Source of the DNA: Chloroflexota bacterium
GTDB lineage: Bacteria; Chloroflexota; Dehalococcoidia; Tepidiformales; Tepidiformaceae
Reading direction: 5' to 3'
DNA: 64,000 nt
Assembly (NCBI GenBank): GCA_026705605.1
Contig: JAPPAK010000002.1
Coordinates: forward strand, 93,013-157,012
This document shows, one piece after another, positions 34,593 to 41,335 of the stretch. Position 1 is the first letter of the stretch. Each line of letters starts with the position of its first letter. The position numbers were made by a program, and so were the translations under genes. The notes under the pieces are model-generated. The model was not told the origin of the DNA and searched no databases. It saw only the letters and a program-made list of their open reading frames with translations.

Positions 34593-34931
34593 CTAGCCGC
34601 TGATGGCTGCCGCTGCCTCGGCCTGGGAATCGTGGATCGGGATGATGTTGTCGAACCCGCTGATGCGGAACACTTCGCGAATCGGCTCCGAGAGCGAGCA
34701 CAGCGCAAGCTTCGCCCCGTTCCCTTCCAGGGTCTTCGCCGTGAGCAGCAAGACCCGCAGGCCGGCGCTGCTGATGTAGGAGACGCTTTCGAAGTCCAGG
34801 ATGAGCGCCTGGTCGCTGTCCTCGATCACCGCTTGCAGGTCCGCCTGGAACTCGCTGGCGTTGGAGCCATCGATTCGCCCATCGGCCTTGGCTACGACCG
34901 TGCCGCCTTCCCGTTCGGCGCTGATTGCCAT
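34593..34931 (-). CDS. STAS-domain anti-sigma factor antagonist
   Basis: A 112-residue STAS protein of the SpoIIAA/RsbV class. The phosphorylation motif is YISSAGLRVLL at 52-62, with Ser55 aligning with the phosphoserine of RsbV. It should be the substrate of the RsbW-like kinase and the PP2C phosphatase of the same operon. It is the first gene of the operon, with a GAGGAG ribosome-binding site nine bases before the ATG. A TAGACT box sits 42 bases upstream. Confidence 0.9.
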   Translation of the reverse strand: MAISAEREGGTVVAKADGRIDGSNASEFQADLQAVIEDSDQALILDFESVSYISSAGLRVLLLTAKTLEGNGAKLALCSLSEPIREVFRISGFDNIIPIHDSQAEAAAAISG

Positions 34932-34973
34932 GTGGTCCGTCTCCTCAACCGTGCTTTCGACTCGTAATCGTGG

Positions 34974-34979
34974 AGTCTA
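34974..34979 (-). promoter_or_regulatory. Putative -10 element TAGACT of partner-switching operon
   Basis: TAGACT on the minus strand, 42 bases before the STAS ATG; it matches the hexamer in front of the peptide SBP (15629) and P450 (44565) genes. Confidence 0.45.
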
Positions 34980-35227
34980 CGACCTGTTGGTCGTCGCGTC
35001 TCCCTCTTCGCGCTCCCGTGGAGCACGCGAAACCTGCAGTCCGCGGCGGCGGAGTATACACCACCCCGCCCGCTGCCATGTTCATGCCACTCCGCCCTCT
35101 GGCTCCGATGGCGCCAGACCCGGGAGTCGGGCCCTGGGTCCGATCGCCTGTCGAACACCGCAAATGCCCTCAGTCGGGCAGCCCGCGGTCGAGAGACTTC
35201 CTCTCAAGTGGCAATCGGGAGCCGGTG

Positions 35228-35233
35228 TATAAC
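35228..35233 (+). promoter_or_regulatory. Putative -10 element TATAAC before His-rich gene
   Basis: TATAAC lies 33 bases before the ATG of the His-rich protein and leaves room for the TAAGGAG ribosome-binding site at 35253-35259. No -35 box is clear. Confidence 0.4.
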
Positions 35234-35266
35234 CGAAGCCAGTCGACCAACGTAAGGAGTTCCTGC

Positions 35267-35494
35267 ATGGCACACGACATCCACGAGTGCGACGAGCACG
35301 AGCACCACGGCGAGCCCGGTCACGTGCACGACATCCACGAGTGCGACGGCCACGAGCACCACAACCACGAGGGTGGCGGCGAGGTCGGCCACGTGCACGA
35401 GATGCATGAGTGTGACGAGCATGAGCACCACGGCGAGCCCGGCCACGTGCACGACATCCACGAGTGCGACGAGCACGAGCATCACGCCGCCTAG
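35267..35494 (+). CDS. Small His/Cys-rich repeat protein, predicted metal binder
   Basis: A 75-residue protein I do not recognise from any family. It holds four near-identical 12-residue units, H(D/E)(I/M)HECD(E/G)HEHH, at residues 3-14, 21-32, 44-55 and 62-73, joined by GEPGHV-type spacers (one is longer, NHEGGGEVGHV). It contains 24 His and 4 Cys (positions 8, 26, 49, 67) and many Asp/Glu, with no Lys, Arg, Phe, Tyr or Trp. This composition suggests binding of Zn, Ni, Cu or Co in the cytoplasm, as a store or chaperone; that is inference. The ATG has an AAGGAG seven bases upstream. There is no signal peptide. Confidence 0.85.
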   Translation: MAHDIHECDEHEHHGEPGHVHDIHECDGHEHHNHEGGGEVGHVHEMHECDEHEHHGEPGHVHDIHECDEHEHHAA

Positions 35495-35564
35495 CGCTTC
35501 GCCCCCTGCCCGCACCTGCGATGGTCCCCACGCGTAGGATCGTCAGCGCACCACAGGGGGAGCC

Positions 35565-36089
35565 ATGAGCACCGTCGACTTCATCCAGCGCAGCCTCGAG
35601 TTCACGCACGCCGCTCTCATCGACGCCCGTAACGGCACCGATGAGCAGCTCCACTTTGTCCCCGAGCAGGGCAGCCACTCCATCGCCTGGTGCCTCTGGC
35701 ACACCTCCCGCGTCGAAGACCTCATCATCAGCCGCGTGAGCGACCAGCCGCAGGTCTGGAGCGAGGAGTGGGCCCGGGATACCGGCCTGCCGTTCGACGG
35801 GTTTGGAACCGGCATGTCCGATGAGGACGCCCAGCAGGTCCGCGTTGCCGATGTCGCCGCCCTTGCCGGCTACCAGGATGCCGTCTTCGAGCGCACCGCC
35901 CGGTTCCTCGCCACCGCCACCGATGAAGACCTCGAACGCGAAATCCCGGCCCGCAACGGCACCGAGAGTGTCGGCGAGGCCATCTCCCTCCACATGATGG
36001 GCCACTTCAACGGCCACCGCGGCGAGATCAACACGCTCCGGGGCATGCAGGGCATGCCCACGGTGATGGCCGCCCAGGGTACCCACTAG
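35565..36089 (+). CDS. DinB/YfiT-like putative metal enzyme
   Basis: A 174-residue four-helix-bundle protein of the DinB superfamily. The His triad expected to hold a divalent metal is visible: His46 (WCLWHTSR), His147 and His151 (HMMGHFNGHRGE). Members include thiol-transferases using mycothiol or bacillithiol and mycothiol-dependent isomerases; many have no known function. The ATG is preceded by GGGGGAG. It follows the His-rich gene by 70 bases, so both could be in one transcript, which would put two metal-binding proteins together. It converges on, and overlaps by four bases, the PEP-utiliser gene. Confidence 0.85.
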   Translation: MSTVDFIQRSLEFTHAALIDARNGTDEQLHFVPEQGSHSIAWCLWHTSRVEDLIISRVSDQPQVWSEEWARDTGLPFDGFGTGMSDEDAQQVRVADVAALAGYQDAVFERTARFLATATDEDLEREIPARNGTESVGEAISLHMMGHFNGHRGEINTLRGMQGMPTVMAAQGTH

Positions 36090-37591
36090 AGGAGCCGGAC
36101 TAGACCCTCCGCACCGTCCACCTCGATGAGCGCGCCGTCGGGGATCGCGCGCGTCCCCGTCCGCGTCCCCACCACCGCCGCGATGCCGTATTCGCGGGCG
36201 ACCACGGCCGTGTGCGAGAGCGCCCCTCCCGCGTCCGTGACGACCGCACCGGCCACCGCGAAGTACGGCGTCCAGGTCGGGGCGGTCACGCCGCAGACGA
36301 GGATCTCGCCGTCGCCGAGGCGACCTGCCTCCGCCAGCGACCGGATGACGCGCGCTCGGCCCCGGTAGACCCCCGGTGACGCCCCCGTCCCCCGCAGTAT
36401 CCCTGCGTTGCTGACCTCGACGGCAAGAGGGCGTCCGAGGACCGGCGGCGGCTGCACGGCCCGGAAGGCCGCCTGCTCCCGGCGACGCTCGTCGATCGTC
36501 CGGTTCTCGGGAGCGCTTCCGCCCTCCAGCGCTTCGCGAAGCTCCTCCAGCGTGAAGTAGAAGACGTCCCCGGCCTCCTCCGCGAGCCCCCGCTCCAGCA
36601 ACAGCCTGCCGATGCTCAGCCAGCGGTAGCGCGAGGCGGCCCCGAGCCGCTGGTCGCAGAGCGTGTTGTGGTCCTCGCGAACTGGCAGCAGCTCCTGCGC
36701 CCCCGGGAGCCTGTCCAGCAATTCGCGCACGCGGTGATCGCTCGCCGCCAGCGCATCCAGTTCTGCCTCCAGCTCCTTCCGCCGGGCCGTCTGCGCGTCC
36801 GCGGCCCGGGAGGGCGACGCATCCTCGGGCTTGTCGGCGTAGCGAACGATCAGGTCGAGCGCCGGACGCGGTTCCTCCCGCCACGTGGGCGCATCCGGAA
36901 CCTGGGCGTCGATCGTGTGGCCGAACTCCTCGAGGAACCCCTCGAGACGGCGCTCGAACGGGGCATGATCAACGCTCGTTCCCCGCTCCACCGAGTCCTC
37001 GACCGCCGCCCGCAACTCAGCGTCGGCGCGAACCTCTCGTCCGAGCTCCCACAGCGCAATCGCACGGTCGAGGGTCTGGTTGGGGAAGCCCTGCAGGATG
37101 GCGTGGCCGTCGTCCCGCCGGTCCTCGCCGAGGACCTCGCAGTACGCATCGACGAAGTCCCGGGCCAGCTGCCCCGAGGTCAGGACGCACTCGCCGTGGA
37201 CCCCCGCGAACACCCGCCGGAACTCGGCCGCCTGGCGGTCGAGAACCTCCCGCCACTCTCCTTCCCTCACTGTTGCGGCGTCGAAGCCGGACAGCTCGTC
37301 GAACAGCGCGTCCACCTGCGGCAGCCACTTGTCGTTCCAGGCCTCGAGTGCGGTCGCTTCCCCGAGATCGGGCAGGCCGAAGGAGCTCGGCATCTCCCCC
37401 GTCGGGCCCGAACGGAAGTAGCTGTAGCCGTTGATGATCAGCCGGGAGGGTGGCTCGCCCGGTTCTGGTGGCGGTCCAAAGCCCGGCTCCCGCGTCAGCG
37501 GCGGCTGGGACGCCGGCCCGTGCTCGTTCTCGTACACCCAGGTGTACTGCTCGAGCTCCGGTTCGGGCAGCGAGAACTCGACCTCGGTCAT
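36086..37591 (-). CDS. PEP-utilising enzyme swivel-domain protein lacking ATP-grasp
   Basis: A 501-residue protein. The C-terminal 90 residues are the phosphohistidine swivel domain of PEP-utilising enzymes, with catalytic His460 in GGALSHTAVVAREYGIAAVVG. The larger N-terminal part resembles the middle region of rifampicin phosphotransferase and phenylphosphate synthase, helical and without an ATP-grasp nucleotide-binding domain. In complete family members ATP-grasp, swivel and substrate domains work together, so a separate ATP-grasp protein would be needed; none is in the window. It is the last gene of the 36-44 kb minus-strand block, 27 bases after the upstream ORF. Confidence 0.8.
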   Translation of the reverse strand: MTEVEFSLPEPELEQYTWVYENEHGPASQPPLTREPGFGPPPEPGEPPSRLIINGYSYFRSGPTGEMPSSFGLPDLGEATALEAWNDKWLPQVDALFDELSGFDAATVREGEWREVLDRQAAEFRRVFAGVHGECVLTSGQLARDFVDAYCEVLGEDRRDDGHAILQGFPNQTLDRAIALWELGREVRADAELRAAVEDSVERGTSVDHAPFERRLEGFLEEFGHTIDAQVPDAPTWREEPRPALDLIVRYADKPEDASPSRAADAQTARRKELEAELDALAASDHRVRELLDRLPGAQELLPVREDHNTLCDQRLGAASRYRWLSIGRLLLERGLAEEAGDVFYFTLEELREALEGGSAPENRTIDERRREQAAFRAVQPPPVLGRPLAVEVSNAGILRGTGASPGVYRGRARVIRSLAEAGRLGDGEILVCGVTAPTWTPYFAVAGAVVTDAGGALSHTAVVAREYGIAAVVGTRTGTRAIPDGALIEVDGAEGLVRLL

Positions 37592-37618
37592 ACGTTCACC
37601 ATCCTTCGGCTGCTGGAC

Positions 37619-38125
37619 TCAGAACATCGGCCCGGCGAGCGCCTCGTACAGGGGCGCTTCCCGCTCCCGCTGGCGGGCGAAGTACCGACGGATCGCCCCG
37701 AGCAGCTCCTCGTGAACCGGGTTGCCGAGGGAGTCCCGGTCTTCGTGAACCACGTGCACGAGCCGCTCGATCTGTTCGTTCAGAGCCCTGCTCGCCTCTT
37801 CCAGCAGCGCCACCGTCGCCACGCCCTCCGTGCCCCGCGAGTCCAGATCCAGGAGTAGCGCCTCGATGTCTGCTCGCATTGAGGGCCGGCTCGGCGTCGC
37901 CCGACCTTCCAGCCGGTCGCAGGCGTCTGCCAGCACCTCGCGAAGGTCGGCGTTCCCCTCCGCGAGGATCGTGAGCTCGCTCGCGACGCGCACGGACAGA
38001 TGATTGAGCAGCGTGCCGATGCTCCGCAGCGAACTCGCCGCCCACGGGTCCGTCACGGTCGGAGCCACGCGCGTGTCCAGCGCCTCCGCAATCGAGTCGA
38101 GCAGTTCCTTCGTGCTGGGTCTCAC
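37619..38125 (-). CDS. Uncharacterised small helical protein (DUF6285-like context)
   Basis: A 168-residue protein, mainly alpha-helical, starting VRPSTKELLDSIAEALDTRVAPTV. The opening pattern RPSxxELLxxIxExL resembles the DUF6285 proteins found beside APH-like phosphotransferases in acyl-CoA dehydrogenase gene clusters, but I cannot confirm membership. The GTG at 38125 overlaps the stop of the APH-like gene by four bases (GTGA), so they are translated together. No catalytic motif, signal peptide or membrane segment is visible. Function unknown. Confidence 0.65.
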   Translation of the reverse strand: MRPSTKELLDSIAEALDTRVAPTVTDPWAASSLRSIGTLLNHLSVRVASELTILAEGNADLREVLADACDRLEGRATPSRPSMRADIEALLLDLDSRGTEGVATVALLEEASRALNEQIERLVHVVHEDRDSLGNPVHEELLGAIRRYFARQREREAPLYEALAGPMF

Positions 38126-39189
38126 GTTCGTCCCCCCCTGATGTACGGGCTGCCGTCCGGTCCCCGCGGCGCGAGCGCGCGGGCCGCCTCTTCGAGCTCC
38201 ATCCCCACAACGGACGCGAGCCGGCCCGCCGCGTTCCTCGGGCTCGAGATGCCCATTACCGCCACCCCGGGCCGGCGGTCGCGGCCGTCCATGAATCCTC
38301 GCAGCGCGCTGTTCAGGCACACCGTCGACTTGAAGGCGATAAAGAGCTGGCTGAACGCCATCGTGCGGGGCAAGAGCTTGAAGCCTGCCGCCTCCTCGTA
38401 GTGAGCCAGGGTTTCGTCGGGGTCCCAGAGGCCGAGCATGCCCTGGGAGAAGGCCCAGTCTTGCGCGGCGTCCCCGAGCGCGGCCAGTTCCCAGTCGCTC
38501 ATCGCCACGATCTTGCCGTCCCGCCAGATCTCCTCGCCGATGCCGTTGTTCCCTTTGATCAGCGAGGTGCGCGGGCTATCCGTCGGGATCTGCTCCTCCA
38601 GCCAGTAAAGGGCGTCGGTGATCTCCGGGTACGGGGCGGAACGGCACTCGAACCAGATTTCCTTCCACATCTGGAAGTCCTGCCGAATGGCCTCCGCCGG
38701 AGACTCGGGCGCGGCCAGCACCTCGTCGAGCCCGTACCGCTTCCAGTCCAGCGAGTGCACCAGGGCGAGCTTCTCGGCGTGCTCGAACGCCACGCTGCGC
38801 CGCAACGCGTCCCCCTCCGGCCCGGGCGCCATCAGGTCCGGGATGCTCGTGGCCCCCTCGACAAGCTCGCGGACCATGTGCGGGCGCCCGTCGGCGAAGG
38901 CGAGGTCCTCGTCGTACCACAGGGGTTCGGCCACGGGAACCGGCGACGGCCACAGCCGTACGTAGACCTCCCACTCCGTCTTCAGCGGCAGCGGCACGAT
39001 CCCACCGCTTGGCAGATCGATGCGAAGCACGAGGTCCCGGTGCCGCTTCGCGGACCCCTCCCCCACCTCCGCGCCCACGATCCACGTCTCACGCGACATC
39101 CCCGGGAACGTCTGCTTGAGGGAGCTGACCATAACCGCCTCGTCGAACCGTGCGGCGAAGTAGCCCGCTACCGCTTCCGCTTCGACCAT
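38122..39189 (-). CDS. APH-fold phosphotransferase-like protein lacking catalytic HGD
   Basis: A 355-residue protein of the aminoglycoside-phosphotransferase/ACAD10-like kinase fold. The N-lobe, hinge (ELVEGATSIPDLM) and the Mg-binding DWE (Asp232, MSDWELAALGDAAQDWAF) are clear. But the catalytic loop that normally reads HGDxxxxN is KGNNGIGE at 212-219: His, the catalytic Asp and the Asn are all replaced. It is therefore probably a pseudo-kinase or binds substrate without phosphate transfer. It sits between the CrtC-like gene (two bases upstream) and the DUF6285-like gene. Family relatives act on 4-hydroxy acyl-CoA or similar lipids, so a CoA-ester role is possible. Confidence 0.82.
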   Translation of the reverse strand: MVEAEAVAGYFAARFDEAVMVSSLKQTFPGMSRETWIVGAEVGEGSAKRHRDLVLRIDLPSGGIVPLPLKTEWEVYVRLWPSPVPVAEPLWYDEDLAFADGRPHMVRELVEGATSIPDLMAPGPEGDALRRSVAFEHAEKLALVHSLDWKRYGLDEVLAAPESPAEAIRQDFQMWKEIWFECRSAPYPEITDALYWLEEQIPTDSPRTSLIKGNNGIGEEIWRDGKIVAMSDWELAALGDAAQDWAFSQGMLGLWDPDETLAHYEEAAGFKLLPRTMAFSQLFIAFKSTVCLNSALRGFMDGRDRRPGVAVMGISSPRNAAGRLASVVGMELEEAARALAPRGPDGSPYIRGGRT

Positions 39190-39191
39190 CG

Positions 39192-40307
39192 CTACTGCGC
39201 CTGGAGCCCGTACCGCTGATTCGGCCCCATCACCATGATGGGCAGGTGCCCGAAGCCGGGCTTCCCGTTGACCGAAAGCCGTACCGGCTGCTCGCGGTGC
39301 CCAGACGGGATCTGGTCGCCGTCGAGATTCCGCACGATCTCCGGGTGCGAAACGTCGTACACGTCCGTCTCCTCGACGTACTCGCCCCGATACGCGCCCA
39401 ACCCCTTCTCGTCGTCGTAACCCGTTCCGTAGCCGGTGCCCTTGTAGGCCCAGGCGGTGAACAGCGGCTCCGCCTCCACCTCCCAGCGCTCCTCGTCCTC
39501 GGTTGTCAGGATCAGCCGCGCGTGGCTGAACGCGCGCGTTCCTTCGTGGAAGGTCAGGTCGTGCTCCATATCGACGACTCGAAGTTCCTGCTGCCCCGCC
39601 TCCGCAGGCCAGACCAGCGCACCGTCGAGCGACTGCCGTCGCCCCTTGTGGTCCTCATGGAGCTGCACATAACCTCCGAACTCATCCACTCGGAACGCGA
39701 GCCAGATGAACAGCCGGCCCCCGGCCCCGCCTGCAGCGCCACCCGTCACCGGTTCGAAGCCCCCCACGCCGGGACGCACCCCCCACGAGTGGTCCCGCGC
39801 CCCGAACCAGTCCGCGGCCGCGAAGTTACGACCGTTGATGCTCAGGGAGCCGCTCACCGTTCCCACCTGCGCGAAGCGGTACATGTCGGAGACGACGCGG
39901 CCCTGCGCACGGGAGAAGCTGTGGTCCTCCAGTCGCGCCGGGAGGCTGCCCGTCCACGTCAGGTCGCAGGAGAGGGGGTGGTCGCCCTCCTTCAGACGCA
40001 GTCGCAGCACCTTCAGCGGCTCGACCAGCGACACGCTGAGTCCGCCGACCCTCGTCTCCGCGAACGCGGGCCGCAGCTCCCGCGAGAAGCGGACGTTGTA
40101 CTGCTTGCCCTCCGTCTGTGCGGCCACGAAGCCGTCGAGCACGTTCATGTTGGGGTAGCGCCCCATGCTCACGAGCGCGCCCGCCGAGCCATCAGGCGCG
40201 ACTGCTTCGAACCAGTACCGGTCGTAGAACCGGTGGTCGCTGGTGCCCACGAACGCGAACGGGAGTGGGGCCTGGTGAAGGAGGGTGTCGTCGAGGTCGG
40301 TCAGCAC
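39192..40307 (-). CDS. CrtC-like/DUF7064-DUF7065 lipocalin-type protein
   Basis: A 371-residue beta-rich protein. ADWFGARDHSWGVRP near residue 165 is the signature region of hydroxyneurosporene-synthase (CrtC)-like and DUF7064/DUF7065 proteins, which have two lipocalin-like beta-barrels. CrtC hydrates carotenoid double bonds; many relatives lie in alkane, terpene and steroid degradation clusters, and their chemistry is unproven. The GTG start follows GGAG six bases upstream. It is two bases upstream of the APH-like gene, making an operon likely. A hydrophobic substrate is a fair inference, the reaction is not. Confidence 0.75.
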   Translation of the reverse strand: MLTDLDDTLLHQAPLPFAFVGTSDHRFYDRYWFEAVAPDGSAGALVSMGRYPNMNVLDGFVAAQTEGKQYNVRFSRELRPAFAETRVGGLSVSLVEPLKVLRLRLKEGDHPLSCDLTWTGSLPARLEDHSFSRAQGRVVSDMYRFAQVGTVSGSLSINGRNFAAADWFGARDHSWGVRPGVGGFEPVTGGAAGGAGGRLFIWLAFRVDEFGGYVQLHEDHKGRRQSLDGALVWPAEAGQQELRVVDMEHDLTFHEGTRAFSHARLILTTEDEERWEVEAEPLFTAWAYKGTGYGTGYDDEKGLGAYRGEYVEETDVYDVSHPEIVRNLDGDQIPSGHREQPVRLSVNGKPGFGHLPIMVMGPNQRYGLQAQ

Positions 40308-40361
40308 GGGACGCTCCTGCTGGGGCTTGCTTGGGGAATCTTCTACCAGAGCGGCGACGCT

Positions 40362-41300
40362 CTAGCCGATCGGCGGGAGGCCTTCGGTGCGCCGGACGTC
40401 GTTGAGCGTCTCCAGCACGCGCTGCCGGAACGGGGCGTACTCCACCTCGAACTCCTCCACGAGACGCGAGTTGTCCATCAGGAAGAGCCCCGACGCATCA
40501 CGTCCGCCCTCATCCTCGTCGAACGCGATCTCCGCGTCCGGCAGGAAATCACGAACGATGCTTGCCAGCTCGCCCAGGCTCGTCGAGTTCCCACCCGAGT
40601 TGTAGATTGGGTAGGCCGTCTCCTCGGCCAGCGTCACTCGCAGGAACACCTCGGCGATGTCCTCGACGTTCAGCGGCAGCGTCATCGTGTCCCGGTAGGG
40701 GAAGCTGACGGGCTCGCCCCGCGCCGGCAACACCTGGCATTGCACGTGGTTCATTGACCCGCGAACCTTGTCCGGCCCCGTGATGTTCGCGGGCCGGACG
40801 CCCGTGATCGCCATGTCGAAGGCGCGGTTGTACCACTCCGCCTGGTGCTCGTTGAAGATCTTCGAGACGGCGTAGATGCCCGTCCCGAGGCAGAGGTCGT
40901 CCTCGGTCACCGCGCGCTCGCCGTGCAGACGCTGCGGCCCGTAGACCGCCAGCGAGCTCGCGTACACCACCCGCCGAATCCCGAGGATGCGGGCCGCCTC
41001 GAAGCAGTTGTCCATTCCGAGGATGTTCAGCCGCACCTGCGGATGCGGGTCCGCATCGCCCGCCCCCAGCGCGTAGGCGAGGTTCAGGACCCGGTCAGGC
41101 TTGCTCAGGGTGAGCGCCTCGACCACGTCGTCCATGAGGGTGATGTCGCCACGCGTAATCTGGATGCGGTCACGCAGCGGGTCGAGCGCCGGCGCCTCCG
41201 GGGCGATGTCCATGCAGTGGACCTCGTGTCCGTGCTCGACCAGCCGCCGCATCACCCGCGGCCCGATGAACCCGCTTCCTCCCAGTACTGCCACGCGCAT
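40362..41300 (-). CDS. NAD-dependent epimerase/dehydratase (extended SDR)
   Basis: A 312-residue extended short-chain dehydrogenase. GGSGFIG at 7-13 binds the cofactor, the catalytic pair is Tyr143 and Lys147 (GIYAVSK), and ASSLAVYG supplies the conserved serine region. The sequence resembles UDP-sugar epimerases and 3-beta-hydroxysteroid-dehydrogenase-like enzymes alike, so the substrate is not decided. Given the neighbouring P450, old-yellow-enzyme and CrtC-like genes, a role in oxidising a lipid or terpenoid alcohol is more likely than sugar metabolism; this is inference. Confidence 0.85.
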   Translation of the reverse strand: MRVAVLGGSGFIGPRVMRRLVEHGHEVHCMDIAPEAPALDPLRDRIQITRGDITLMDDVVEALTLSKPDRVLNLAYALGAGDADPHPQVRLNILGMDNCFEAARILGIRRVVYASSLAVYGPQRLHGERAVTEDDLCLGTGIYAVSKIFNEHQAEWYNRAFDMAITGVRPANITGPDKVRGSMNHVQCQVLPARGEPVSFPYRDTMTLPLNVEDIAEVFLRVTLAEETAYPIYNSGGNSTSLGELASIVRDFLPDAEIAFDEDEGGRDASGLFLMDNSRLVEEFEVEYAPFRQRVLETLNDVRRTEGLPPIG

Positions 41301-41335
41301 CCTGCTAGCTCTCCTCTGCCGCTGACGGCCGCAAA

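Larger units (their letters stand above)
34932..35266. other. 335-base divergent intergenic region
   Basis: No gene is visible between the STAS gene (minus) and the His-rich gene (plus). It holds a TAGACT box (34974-34979, minus) and a second possible -10, TATACT (35053-35058, minus), plus TATAAC (35228-35233, plus) before the His-rich gene. The GGTGTATA sequence occurs in opposite orientations near 35053 and 35225, a possible paired site for one regulator. No clear metal-responsive operator is seen. Confidence 0.5.

Noticed and set aside
34973..35058. Pair of TAGACT and TATACT boxes as two separate promoters for the STAS operon
   Set aside because: Both are possible, but only the closer TAGACT (42 bases from the ATG) has a reasonable leader, so I list only that as a promoter.
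35270..35490. CRISPR-like or tandem DNA repeat at the His-rich gene
   Set aside because: The repeats are in frame and code for repeated residues, with spacing that varies (18, 23 and 18 codons), so they are protein repeats rather than a CRISPR array.
35082..36884. 600-codon minus-strand open frame spanning the His-rich and DinB genes and part of the PEP-utiliser gene
   Set aside because: It is Gly/Arg/Ala-rich, has no family motif and crosses three well-supported genes in other frames.
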